From Eubacteriales Family XIII. Incertae Sedis bacterium (GTDB lineage Bacteria > Bacillota > Clostridia > Peptostreptococcales > Anaerovoracaceae): DNA of 15,529 nucleotides. Position numbers and translations under genes: made by a program. Below are positions 6,782 through 14,176 of the stretch, in pieces. The stretch is from positions 1-15,529 of the forward strand of contig JAITEX010000032.1 in the NCBI GenBank assembly GCA_031281765.1, given 5' to 3'. Under the pieces are notes generated by a model. It was not told the DNA's origin. It worked only from the letters and a program-made list of their open reading frames with translations, and ran no database searches. How positions within the stretch are numbered: the first letter of the stretch is position 1; each line of letters starts with the position of its first letter.

Positions 6782-7543
6782 ATGGCTTTTATCACCTGTC
6801 AGGACGCTTCATTCGGGTATGAGGGAAATATCGCCGTCAGCGGGCTGAACTTCGAGGTTCGGCGCGGGGACTATCTCTGCGTTGTCGGCGAAAACGGATC
6901 AGGGAAAAGTACGCTTATCAAAGGGCTGCTTCATCTGAAAAATCCGATAGAGGGAAGCGTTCGCATGGGCGATGGGCTTCAGCCATCCGACATAGGGTAT
7001 CTGCCGCAGCAGACGGTTGCGCAGAAAGATTTTCCGGCCAGCGCGTATGAGGTCGTCGTTTCAGGGCGGCTCTCTGCGCGCGGCATTCGGCCGTTTTATT
7101 CCCGCAGGGACAAGGCCGCCGCAAACGAGAGCATGGAACGGCTCGGCATCGCGCCTATAAGAAACCGCTGTTACCGCGAGCTTTCGGGCGGGCAGCAGCA
7201 ACGGACGCTTATCGCCCGCGCGCTCTGCGCCGAGGGGAAACTGCTCCTGTTTGACGAGCCGGTCACGGGGCTTGACCCGGTAGCGGCGCAGGAACTGTAC
7301 CGGCTTATCGAACGAATGAACCGCGAGACGGGCGTCACCGTCGTTATGGTTTCCCACGATATAGGCAGCGCGGTCAAATACGCGAGCCATATCCTGCATC
7401 TGAAAACGAAACAGGTCTTTTTCGGCACGACCGCAGAGTACGTAAACTCGCCTGCCGGAAAGATATTCGCGGGCGACGGTGAGGGCGGGCCCGCGGGCCC
7501 GCCTACCGGAGAAATTCCGGAGGAAGGTGAGCGGAATGTTTGA
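6782..7543 (+). CDS. znuC: Metal ABC transporter ATP-binding protein, ZnuC-like
   Basis: A 253-residue ABC ATPase that drives metal import. Walker A GENGSGKS is at 36-43, the Q-loop in YLPQQ at 73-77, the signature LSGGQ at 134-138, Walker B LLLFDEP at 154-160 and the H-loop His at 192 in SHD. The AAAGGAGG ribosome site lies inside the end of the znuA-like gene and the start follows its stop by one base, so translation is probably coupled. The last 20 or so residues are a Gly/Pro/Glu-rich tail encoded over a 20-bp DNA palindrome (7484-7503), which looks like a later extension. The stop overlaps the permease start by 8 bases. Confidence 0.95.
   Translation: MAFITCQDASFGYEGNIAVSGLNFEVRRGDYLCVVGENGSGKSTLIKGLLHLKNPIEGSVRMGDGLQPSDIGYLPQQTVAQKDFPASAYEVVVSGRLSARGIRPFYSRRDKAAANESMERLGIAPIRNRCYRELSGGQQQRTLIARALCAEGKLLLFDEPVTGLDPVAAQELYRLIERMNRETGVTVVMVSHDIGSAVKYASHILHLKTKQVFFGTTAEYVNSPAGKIFAGDGEGGPAGPPTGEIPEEGERNV
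7484..7503. other. 20-bp perfect GC palindrome at the znuC/znuB junction
   Basis: GGCGGGCCCGCGGGCCCGCC reads the same on both strands. It lies in the last codons of the ATPase gene, 33 bases before the permease ATG. It has no loop or T-run, so it is not a simple terminator. As RNA it can fold back and might affect permease translation or mRNA processing. Confidence 0.7.
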
Positions 7544-8363
7544 TACCTTAGCGGAAATGTTCTCCTATACCTTCCTCGTCCGCGCCGTTGTCGTGGGCCT
7601 GCTTGTGTCGCTCTGCGCCGCGCTGCTTGGCGTGAGCCTTGTGCTGAAACGGTATTCGATGATAGGCGACGGCCTGTCTCACGTCGGTTTCGGGACGCTC
7701 GCCATCGCGACGGCGATGAACGCCGCCCCGCTTACCGTTTCGATTCCGGTGGTGGTGCTTGCGGCTTTCCTGCTCTTGCGCATCAGCGAGAACAGCAAAA
7801 TAAAGGGCGACGCCGCGATAGCGCTGATTTCCACAGGCTCGCTCGCGGTCGGCGTCCTCGTCATTTCCCTGACCACGGGTATGAACACCGATGTATGCAA
7901 CTACCTGTTCGGCAGCATCCTCGCCATGAGCAAGGAGGACGTGACGCTCTCGATAGCGCTGGCCATCATTGTGCTCGCGGTATTCGTGCTGTCCTATAAT
8001 AAGATTTTTGCCGTCACCTTTGACGAGAACTTCGCGAAAGCGTCGGGCGTCAAAACCGGCGCCTATAATATGCTCATAGCGTTGCTTACGGCTCTCACCA
8101 TCGTACTCGGAATGCGTATGATGGGCGCAATGCTGATTTCGAGCCTTATCATCTTCCCGGCGCTCACGTCGATGCGCCTGTGCAAGAGATTCAAAGCCGT
8201 TACCATATGCTCGGCTATCGTGTCGGTCATATGCTTCTTTATCGGCGTGGTTATTTCCTATATCGGAGCGACTCCGACCGGCGCAAGCGTGGTCATCGTA
8301 AATATTATCGCGTTCCTGCTGTTCTGGTCTGTTAATTTATTGAAAGTGAGGGTGCGAAAATGA
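7536..8363 (+). CDS. znuB: Metal ABC transporter permease, ZnuB/AdcB-like (ABC-3 family)
   Basis: A 275-residue integral membrane protein with about eight predicted helices that forms the metal channel. Family features include YSMIGDGLSHVGFG at 41-54 and the late motif MRMMGAMLISSLIIFPA (about 197-213), typical of ABC-3 permeases. The start at 7536 is preferred over an in-frame ATG at 7479 because the extra 19 residues are basic and unlike the family, and GGAGG/AAGG lie 8-12 bases upstream of 7536. It overlaps the ATPase gene by 8 bases and the following lipoprotein gene by 4 (ATGA), so the operon is translationally coupled. Confidence 0.95.
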   Translation: MFDTLAEMFSYTFLVRAVVVGLLVSLCAALLGVSLVLKRYSMIGDGLSHVGFGTLAIATAMNAAPLTVSIPVVVLAAFLLLRISENSKIKGDAAIALISTGSLAVGVLVISLTTGMNTDVCNYLFGSILAMSKEDVTLSIALAIIVLAVFVLSYNKIFAVTFDENFAKASGVKTGAYNMLIALLTALTIVLGMRMMGAMLISSLIIFPALTSMRLCKRFKAVTICSAIVSVICFFIGVVISYIGATPTGASVVIVNIIAFLLFWSVNLLKVRVRK

Positions 8364-8911
8364 AAAAGCGTACGCTGTTTTTTATCGCCGGCCTGACAGC
8401 CTGCCTGCTGGTTACGCTCGCCGGCTGCGGGGGCGGCGCATCCGAAAGCCGGACTGACGACAATACGGTTGGCGGCGGCTATACCGGAGAATCATCATCC
8501 CTTGCGGAGAGCGCTCCGTCCGCCGGCGCCGCAAACGCTTCAAAGCTCGTCAATATCAAGGAGAAGATGTTTGTCGCCCAAATCAACGACATCTATCTGA
8601 ACCCGGATGACTATATCGGTAAGACCATACAGTATGAGGGCATGTTCACCACCTACACGTGGGATGAAATGAACATGACGTACCACATGGTATACCGCGC
8701 GTCCCCCGGCTGCTGCGGCACGGACGGTGTGGCGGGCTTTGAGGTCGTCTGGCCGGAGGGTTCGGACAAAACCCTTCCGAAGGAAAACGATTGGTGCGAA
8801 GTTGTCGGAACGCTCGAACGCTATAAGGAAAACGGCGAGAGCTACCTGCAGATCGTGATGGACACCCTGACCGTAAAAACAGAGCGCGGCGCGGAATTTG
8901 TGGCTCAATAA
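8360..8911 (+). CDS. Lipoprotein with OB-fold-like domain, last gene of the metal-uptake operon
   Basis: A 183-residue exported lipoprotein: signal peptide with lipobox LAGC (Cys23), then a Gly/Ser/Ala-rich linker to about residue 62. The C-terminal domain (about 72-172) reads like an OB-fold, with strand patterns around YIGKTIQYEGMF (85-96), FEVVWPE (127-133) and WCEVVGTLE (145-153). It carries a vicinal Cys pair, Cys118-Cys119, in SPGCCGTDG. The pattern recalls the C-terminal domain of YcgQ/TIGR03943 (DUF1980-type) proteins, some of which belong to zinc regulons; this assignment is tentative. The start overlaps the permease stop by 4 bases. A role in metal binding or delivery outside the membrane is inferred from the operon. 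Confidence 0.82.
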   Translation: MKKRTLFFIAGLTACLLVTLAGCGGGASESRTDDNTVGGGYTGESSSLAESAPSAGAANASKLVNIKEKMFVAQINDIYLNPDDYIGKTIQYEGMFTTYTWDEMNMTYHMVYRASPGCCGTDGVAGFEVVWPEGSDKTLPKENDWCEVVGTLERYKENGESYLQIVMDTLTVKTERGAEFVAQ

Positions 8912-8928
8912 TTTGAGAAATAGCCCTT

Positions 8929-8971
8929 ATCAAGTATGAGCCTATGGCTTACCGCTTGCGCTTTGCGGCGG
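8929..8971 (+). repeat. 43-bp direct repeat, left copy
   Basis: Matches 14134-14176 at 40 of 43 positions; the three differences (8933, 8935, 8961) are all transitions. It sits between two convergent genes, the OB-fold lipoprotein and the esterase. It can form two small stems: TGAGCC/GGCTTA around TAT (8937-8951) and CCGC/GCGG in CCGCTTGCGCTTTGCGG (8952-8968). Confidence 0.8.
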
Positions 8972-8977
8972 CCTCTA

Positions 8978-9889
8978 TCAATCTGCGCCGTAAAAAACGG
9001 ATTTTAATTCAGCGCAGATAATATTTTGGCAATCTAAAGATTTCTCAATGTATTCAGGGTCATCAAGAAATCCGTGATCCGTATCCCGATAATATTTGTA
9101 TAATATTTCCTTTCGCTCCGCAATGAAGTTTTGTACAAATCTCCATTGCTCTTTGGAAAGCGGGTCGTATTCCGCGGAGAATACCGATAGGCGCGGAAAA
9201 CAATCGGGGGATGCAAAGATTGGCGATGCGGTGATTTCTTTCCGTTGCGCACTATCCGGGATATAGAGTTCATCAAACATCTCCATAATTTCAGAATTCA
9301 ATATACTTTTATTCATTCCCTCACATTTTACGACGGGATCCGATGACATATCTAAAGGCGGATAAATCAATGATGCATAAGAAATAGTGAAGTCTTTCTT
9401 TTTTGCGGCGAGTACGCAGGCGGATGCAGCTAATGTGGCGCCAGCGCTATTACCCGTTACTGCAATTTTTGTCGGATCTACATGAAAAGATTCCGCATTG
9501 GCGACCACCCACTTTATTACGTCATATACTTCATGAACGGCGGCAGGATAAGGATATTCCGGCGATAATCGATATTGAATCGATACGACAATAACATTTG
9601 CGTCGGCGCACATTTTCCTGCACACGGGTTCATCGGTGGCATAATCCCCGGAAACAAATCCGCCGCCATGTTGATAGAAAACAACCGGGAAAGGCCCCTT
9701 ACCTTCAGGAATAAACAGCCTGATGGGCGTGTCATAACCTGTTTCCGCCACCGTATATTCAATCACTTCGTGTACGGGAATCAATGACTCCCTTTCTGTT
9801 TTATGGTTTTCGAGGCTTGCCGGTGATTCTTTGCGGATAATAGTAGCCAAAGCGATCCTGCCTTCTTTAGTAGTAATATCAGGTCCCAT
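8978..9889 (-). CDS. Hormone-sensitive-lipase-type esterase (family IV alpha/beta-hydrolase)
   Basis: A complete 303-residue serine esterase of the HSL family. The oxyanion motif HGGGF is at 74-78, YRLSPEYPYPAA at 106-117, the nucleophile elbow GNSAGA at 146-151 (Ser148), the acid Asp242 in EYDPL and His272 in DHGF. The usual GDSAG has Asn instead of Asp next to the serine. There is no signal peptide, so it acts in the cytoplasm on small acyl esters or similar compounds. GAGGAGG lies 8 bases before the start. It is divergent from the MFS permease at 10211, and a LysR gene follows that permease, so it is probably part of an uptake-and-hydrolysis module. The gene is clearly AT-richer than the genes to its left. 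Confidence 0.92.
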   Translation of the reverse strand: MGPDITTKEGRIALATIIRKESPASLENHKTERESLIPVHEVIEYTVAETGYDTPIRLFIPEGKGPFPVVFYQHGGGFVSGDYATDEPVCRKMCADANVIVVSIQYRLSPEYPYPAAVHEVYDVIKWVVANAESFHVDPTKIAVTGNSAGATLAASACVLAAKKKDFTISYASLIYPPLDMSSDPVVKCEGMNKSILNSEIMEMFDELYIPDSAQRKEITASPIFASPDCFPRLSVFSAEYDPLSKEQWRFVQNFIAERKEILYKYYRDTDHGFLDDPEYIEKSLDCQNIICAELKSVFYGAD

Positions 9890-9967
9890 ATAGTTAACCT
9901 CCTCTATGTTGACAATGCTACGAAACGGTATGCTAAACTCTGAAATTCAGGAGCATATATCCTCTAA

Positions 9968-9995
9968 ATAATAAAGCATTCAGCACCTTTGTCAA
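9968..9995 (-). promoter_or_regulatory. Promoter of the esterase gene
   Basis: On the minus strand TTGACA (9990-9995) and TATTAT (9968-9973) are 16 bp apart. A leader of about 70 bases then leads to the GAGGAGG site and start of the esterase. This lies in the 321-bp gap 9890-10210, which holds no gene; the rest of the gap is AT-rich and holds the divergent promoter region of the MFS gene. Confidence 0.65.
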
Positions 9996-10124
9996 TAGCA
10001 TTATATTCGGGAAAAAGCAAGGTAATCCGCCTGAAGTACGATAAATGCGCGATTGTGATAAAAATACAAAAGTTGGCTGTAATACCACAAATTTTAATTG
10101 TTATGCAGCTATTATTATTTGCTC

Positions 10125-10150
10125 TATAATTTAGTTGATATTATTTATCA
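10125..10150 (+). promoter_or_regulatory. MFS gene -10 element and adjacent inverted repeat (candidate operator)
   Basis: TATAAT occupies 10125-10130 with only a weak -35 near 10101-10107, which fits a promoter that needs an activator. Just downstream is TGATATTATTTATCA (10136-10150), an inverted repeat TGATA-N5-TATCA of the size LysR-type regulators favour. An outer pair GTTGA/TCAAC extends it (10134-10138 and 10152-10156). The LysR regulator at 11632 is the obvious candidate to bind here. Inferred from position and symmetry only. Confidence 0.45.
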
Positions 10151-10210
10151 TTCAACTCGCGAGATTCTGGCGAGGTAATTCAAAAATTTTAATTAGAAGG
10201 AGGCAGGATT

Positions 10211-11425
10211 ATGAAAGAATCTAACAGAACATTAATCAAAATAGGAGTTTTATGTATTGCGGTTCAGGATAGCGGGTTGAGCGCGACAACTCCCGCGCTT
10301 GGCAGCATTATGCAGTATTTCAGTCAAGTGAATCCCATCCTTATCCAAATGATAGCAACCATACCTTCATTGTTAGTTGCAATTGTTCCGTCTGTTTACG
10401 GTAAGCTCACACAATTTACTCAGAAACGCACTTTGATGTATATCGCGGCTTTTCTCTTTGTGGTGGGCGGTGTAGCCCCTGCATTTATAAACAGCAATAT
10501 ATATATCATATTATTTCTGCGTGTTATATTCGGGCTCGGAATCGGACTTGTCACTCCAATGGCTATGGATCTTGTCATAGACTTTTTTGAAGGGCAAGTA
10601 AGAAATACCATGCAGGGATTCTGTACCGCGGCCACCGCGGGTAGCGGTATACTATTTCAGTTGCTCGGCGGATATTTTGCCGGTATTCAATGGAATTATT
10701 GCTTTTACGCATATGGGCTTTCGGCAATTTTCTTCATAATAGCCTTCGTGACTATTCCGAAATCAACCAAAAAACTCGACAGTACGGGCAGCGCGAAAAA
10801 CACCGCCGTCAATGTGAAGAAAGAAAAACTGCCCGGTTCCATTTTTCTTATCACTGCGATATTCTGTGGATTTTTCCTGATGATTTATATAGGTGCGACA
10901 AACGGTGCTGCGGTAATGCTCAGCGAGGGCATTGCGACTCCCGCGCAAATAGGGCTTGCTTTCAGCTTCCTTACCATAGGTTTATTCCTGACGTCCGTCC
11001 TGTTTGGTCCTTTATTTAAGGTTTTGAAATACGCGCTCCATCCAATAGCGTATTTCATCAGCGCCGCAGGGTTGTTCGTTGATTTTGTCGCCACAACTTT
11101 CTGGCCCTATGTGTTAGGAATATTTTTAACAGGATTGGGTTGCGGTCTGATCATTCCAACTACGGTTACCAAATGTACGATACTGGCGCCTCGTTCCCGC
11201 GCTTCAATGACCATTGGTATTGTCTTTGCCGGTATGGGCATCGGGCAATTTTGCAGTCCGTATTTCTTTGGGCTTATTATCGGAGAGCAGGGCAGAGCAC
11301 CGTTCTCTGTTGCGGCAATCGGTTGCATTGTTCTCGGCGTCGCAATTCTGATTGTCAATCTCATAATTAAAGCACCGACAATAGTAGATCCTGAGGAAGG
11401 GGAAATAGTCAAGAACAATAACTGA
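10211..11425 (+). CDS. MFS transporter
   Basis: A 404-residue major facilitator with about 12 predicted membrane helices in two halves, joined by a basic cytoplasmic loop at about 187-209 rich in Lys. A degenerate motif A occurs after helix 2 (YGKLTQFTQKRTLM, 63-76) and GFCTAATAGSGILFQLLGGYF (about 136-156) resembles the helix-5 region. AGAAGGAGG lies 7 bases before the ATG. The substrate is not determined. Its position between a divergent esterase and a LysR regulator suggests import or efflux of the esterase substrate or product. It ends in a terminator (11452-11482), so it is probably transcribed alone. It is AT-richer than the metal operon to the left. Confidence 0.9.
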   Translation: MKESNRTLIKIGVLCIAVQDSGLSATTPALGSIMQYFSQVNPILIQMIATIPSLLVAIVPSVYGKLTQFTQKRTLMYIAAFLFVVGGVAPAFINSNIYIILFLRVIFGLGIGLVTPMAMDLVIDFFEGQVRNTMQGFCTAATAGSGILFQLLGGYFAGIQWNYCFYAYGLSAIFFIIAFVTIPKSTKKLDSTGSAKNTAVNVKKEKLPGSIFLITAIFCGFFLMIYIGATNGAAVMLSEGIATPAQIGLAFSFLTIGLFLTSVLFGPLFKVLKYALHPIAYFISAAGLFVDFVATTFWPYVLGIFLTGLGCGLIIPTTVTKCTILAPRSRASMTIGIVFAGMGIGQFCSPYFFGLIIGEQGRAPFSVAAIGCIVLGVAILIVNLIIKAPTIVDPEEGEIVKNNN

Positions 11426-11451
11426 CTATGCTTGGAAACTACAATAATATG

Positions 11452-11482
11452 GGACGCAACAGGATATGTTGCGTCCTGTTTC
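11452..11482 (+). terminator. Intrinsic terminator after the MFS gene
   Basis: The stem GGACGCAACA (11452-11461) pairs perfectly with TGTTGCGTCC (11467-11476) around GGATA and is followed by a short TGTTTC tract. It lies 26 bases after the MFS stop. The T-run is interrupted, so termination may be partial. Confidence 0.75.
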
Positions 11483-11631
11483 GCTACCGTAATGATGTTG
11501 AAATACCGCAAAACGTGTTAGAATATATTTATCCGGTAACAAAGCAATCTGGCGGAAATGTTGGTATGAAGTTTCTCTGTTTATTGCCATAGCCATAAAT
11601 GCTTGCGCATTAATGATTGGAGTAGATTCCG

Positions 11632-12510
11632 ATGGAAATACGCCAAATAGAATACTTTTTAATGGTCGCCGATAGCCATAGCTTCAGCAAAGCGGCCAAG
11701 AATGCTTTTATTTCTCAACAAGCCCTGAGCAAGAGTATCAAAAATCTGGAGGGCGAATTGAAAGTGCCTTTATTCAAAAGAACTCATGCAGGAGTGCAAC
11801 TCACATCTTTCGGTTCTGTATTTTTTGAAAGAGCAATAAAAATAATAGATATTACTGATGAAATATCTTCCACGTTTGTAGAGATGGATAAGCAGGGAAA
11901 ACGGGTAGTTCGGCTTGGCACGCCATTGGGGATTCTGCGTACAATTGATATTGAAAAGCTGTATGAATTTCAAAATTTGCATCCGGACTGGGAACTATCA
12001 ATCCATGAAGGTACGGATAGCGCAATTGAAAACGCAATTATCAATATGGAATTTGACATCGGTTTTGTAATGGGAAACGGCGATATGCAGCATCTCAATT
12101 ATGACTACTTTAACCGGAGCGACACAGCCGTTATAATGCATGAAGATAATCCATTGGCTCTGCGAAGTTCAGTCAGCATGAAGGACTTGCGTAATGAAGG
12201 CTTTCTTATTTGCACATCTGATTTCAACGCCCATCAACGCATCATGTCTGCCTGCGCGGATGCGGGTTTCAGCCCCAGAATAGAATATTTGACATCAGAC
12301 ATCCTCCTTACAAAAGAGTTGTTAAAAAACAACAAAGGTATTATTATCTATCCGGCAAAAGTCGCAGATGATTTATCTGAACCGAATATTGTTTCAAGAC
12401 CAATTGTTGACGACCCCTATATTTATACAGTATATATTATTACAAAAAAAGGGCGAAAATTATCCGAGGCACAAAACGCAGTTCGTCAATTTCTGCTTGA
12501 CCTCGCGTAG
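11632..12510 (+). CDS. LysR-family transcriptional regulator
   Basis: A 292-residue LTTR with an N-terminal winged helix-turn-helix at about 1-60 (MEIRQIEYFLMVADSHSFSK, then SQQALSKSIKNLEGELKVPLF at 28-48), a linker helix to about 90 and a substrate-binding domain from about 92. Length is usual. GGAG lies 9 bases before the start. It sits downstream of the MFS gene in the same direction but behind a terminator. LTTRs usually control neighbouring genes in response to a small ligand; the esterase/MFS divergent region, with its TGATA-N5-TATCA repeat, is the likely target. The ligand is unknown. The gene is among the most AT-rich in the window. Confidence 0.95.
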   Translation: MEIRQIEYFLMVADSHSFSKAAKNAFISQQALSKSIKNLEGELKVPLFKRTHAGVQLTSFGSVFFERAIKIIDITDEISSTFVEMDKQGKRVVRLGTPLGILRTIDIEKLYEFQNLHPDWELSIHEGTDSAIENAIINMEFDIGFVMGNGDMQHLNYDYFNRSDTAVIMHEDNPLALRSSVSMKDLRNEGFLICTSDFNAHQRIMSACADAGFSPRIEYLTSDILLTKELLKNNKGIIIYPAKVADDLSEPNIVSRPIVDDPYIYTVYIITKKGRKLSEAQNAVRQFLLDLA

Positions 12511-12567
12511 ATCACACCGTTTTAGATGGTGGGTTCAAGTCCATATATGTTAATTTCAATTGCTGAA

Positions 12568-12594
12568 TCCGGCATTGTGTCAATCGGGACTTTT
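12568..12594 (+). terminator. Possible weak terminator after the LysR gene
   Basis: An imperfect stem (TCCGG-C-ATTG against CAAT-CGGGA, one bulge and one mismatch, loop TGT) is followed by CTTTTATT. It lies 58 bases after the LysR stop and upstream of the HipB promoter. Confidence 0.3.
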
Positions 12595-12620
12595 ATTATG
12601 CGGTATTTCAAGGCTGTATG

Positions 12621-12629
12621 TGATATAAT
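12621..12629 (+). promoter_or_regulatory. Extended -10 promoter of the HipB-HipA pair
   Basis: TGATATAAT matches the extended -10 form TGnTATAAT, 37 bases before the HipB-like start. There is no good -35, as expected for extended -10 promoters. HipB-type proteins usually repress their own promoter, but no clear TATCC/GGATA-type operator is seen. The ribosome binding site (GTGAG) is weak. Confidence 0.55.
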
Positions 12630-12665
12630 AAGTAATAATATATTAGCTGTTAGTGAGAAATAGTA

Positions 12666-12992
12666 ATGATAAACGATAGTATATTAGCGTTTAATAACCG
12701 ACTGCCGGGCGATATCGCTTTAGATATATCGCGTCGTGTCAAAGCGCGTAGACTTGAGATGGACCTGACGCAAAAAGCTCTCGCGGGGCGAGCGGGTATC
12801 ACGTTTTCAACCTACCGGCGCTTTGAAAGGAGCGGCGAGATTTCTTTGCGGGGTCTTATTCTGGTGTCGGTTGCCTTAGGTATGGAAGAAAATTTCGACG
12901 GTCTGTTTACGAAGCGTCAATATCGTGATATTGAGGAAGTCATAAACGCGGATACCGTTCGCGAGAGAAAAAGAGGCCGGCAGAATGATTGA
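12666..12992 (+). CDS. XRE-family HTH protein, HipB-like antitoxin
   Basis: A 108-residue DNA-binding protein with a Cro/CI-type helix-turn-helix at about 19-74 (ISRRVKARRLEMDLTQKALA, then AGITFSTYRRFERSGEISLR). It overlaps the following HipA-like gene by 8 bases, the standard antitoxin-before-toxin layout. Such proteins bind and neutralise the kinase and repress the operon. The basic C-terminus (RERKRGRQND) may contact DNA or the partner. The start has only a weak ribosome site. Confidence 0.88.
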   Translation: MINDSILAFNNRLPGDIALDISRRVKARRLEMDLTQKALAGRAGITFSTYRRFERSGEISLRGLILVSVALGMEENFDGLFTKRQYRDIEEVINADTVRERKRGRQND

Positions 12993-14106
12993 AGTATCGG
13001 AATTGAAATCAGTAACCGTATCGTTGTACGGACGGCGCGCGGGGACGCTCGCATTGACGCCGGAGGGATTATGCGCCTTTCAATATGATAATGATTTCAT
13101 CCGGAATGGATATTCTTTGTCTCCGCTGAAATTGCCGCTTGGGCCTCAGCTGTTCATCGCGAGGCCTCATCCGTTTGAAGGCGGTTTCGGCGTGTTCGAT
13201 GATAGCCTGCCGGACGGTTGGGGCAGACTTATTCAGGATAGATATTTGCGCGCTAACGGTATCGATCCGGATACGACATCCCTCCTGCAGAGACTATCTC
13301 TTATGGGAAAGAACGGACGCGGAGCGCTCGAATATACGCCCGCGACGGAGCTACCGGATGAACACGGCGCAGAGATGACTGCATGTCAAGTAGATAAGTT
13401 GTCAGCAGCGGCGCATGAGATTGCGATAACGGAAGACGCGTCCTATGAAAATTATGCCGAGCTATACAGATACGGAGGTTCTTCGGGCGGCGCGCGCCCC
13501 AAAGCTTTTATACGAGCTGATGGGACGGAATGGATCATCAAATTCAAGGCAGCCGATGACCCTGATAATACCGGACAAAGAGAATACGAAACTTCTCTGC
13601 TTGCGAAAGCCTGCGGTATATCCATGCCGCAAACACGGCTGTTCAATGACAAATATTTTGCGGCGGAAAGGTTTGACCGGCTTTCCTCCGGCAAGGTCTA
13701 TACGGTAAGCGCCGCCGGCTTGCTTGACGCCGATTACCACATTCCCTCGCTTGATTACTCCGGGCTGCTTACCCTTTGCCGGATAATCACGCGCAATATG
13801 AAGGAAGTCGAGCAGCTGTTTCGCCGTATGGTATTTAACATTACGATACAAAACCGCGACGACCACGCAAAGAATTTTGCGTTTATTATGGATGAGCGCG
13901 GTGAATGGCGTTTGTCGCCGGCTTACGACCTGTTGCCATCCTATGGCTTCGGGGGGTATCATACGACGACGGTCAATGGGAGTGGCAGGCCGGAGCGCGG
14001 GGATATGCTTGCCGTAGCGGAAATCGCCGGAATTACTCGAAACAGGGCGGATAAAATAATAGACGATATAGAGGAAATATGCGCGGTGGAAGGCGTGCCG
14101 AAGTGA
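12985..14106 (+). CDS. HipA-like serine/threonine kinase toxin
   Basis: A 373-residue HipA-family kinase. The N-terminal subdomain (about 8-110) carries the family phrase FGVFDDSLPDGWGRLIQDRY (68-87). The Gly-rich loop GGSSGGARPKA is at 164-174, the ATP lysine is probably Lys186 in IIKFK, the catalytic motif NRDDHAKN is at 290-297 (Asp292 and Asn297) and the metal-binding Asp315 lies in SPAYDLLP. The spacing of these three matches Asp309, Asn314 and Asp332 of E. coli HipA, compared from memory. All key residues are present, so it is probably active. HipA kinases phosphorylate a translation factor such as glutamyl-tRNA synthetase and arrest growth; the target here is not known. It is somewhat shorter than E. 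coli HipA. It converges on the MFS gene that ends at 14154. Confidence 0.93.
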   Translation: MIEVSELKSVTVSLYGRRAGTLALTPEGLCAFQYDNDFIRNGYSLSPLKLPLGPQLFIARPHPFEGGFGVFDDSLPDGWGRLIQDRYLRANGIDPDTTSLLQRLSLMGKNGRGALEYTPATELPDEHGAEMTACQVDKLSAAAHEIAITEDASYENYAELYRYGGSSGGARPKAFIRADGTEWIIKFKAADDPDNTGQREYETSLLAKACGISMPQTRLFNDKYFAAERFDRLSSGKVYTVSAAGLLDADYHIPSLDYSGLLTLCRIITRNMKEVEQLFRRMVFNITIQNRDDHAKNFAFIMDERGEWRLSPAYDLLPSYGFGGYHTTTVNGSGRPERGDMLAVAEIAGITRNRADKIIDDIEEICAVEGVPK

Positions 14107-14115
14107 CTACTTCGG
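14098..14115 (+). terminator. Small hairpin at the HipA stop codon
   Basis: CCGAAGT (14098-14104) pairs with ACTTCGG (14109-14115) around GACT and includes the stop codon. Only TTA follows, so any termination would be weak; the stem could instead protect the 3' end of the mRNA. Confidence 0.35.
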
Positions 14116-14133
14116 TTATCACACGGTAACGGC

Positions 14134-14176
14134 ATCAGGCATGAGCCTATGGCTTACCGCTTGCGTTTTGCGGCGG
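14134..14176 (+). repeat. 43-bp direct repeat, right copy (overlaps 3' end of MFS gene)
   Basis: Same orientation as 8929-8971, 40 of 43 bases identical. Its right half (14154-14176) encodes the last residues and stop codon of the minus-strand MFS transporter, so this copy is partly coding while the left copy is not. It again lies between convergent genes. Confidence 0.8.

Noticed and set aside
7479..7535. Upstream ATG for the ZnuB-like permease
   Set aside because: The additional 19 residues are basic and run over the GC palindrome; the ATG at 7536 has a good ribosome site and gives the usual family N-terminus.
12525..12546. tRNA-like T-arm (GGTGGGTTCAAGTCC) after the LysR gene, possibly an attachment-site remnant
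   Set aside because: Only two base pairs of the T-stem can form, and no acceptor, D or anticodon arm is found around it. A chance match cannot be excluded.
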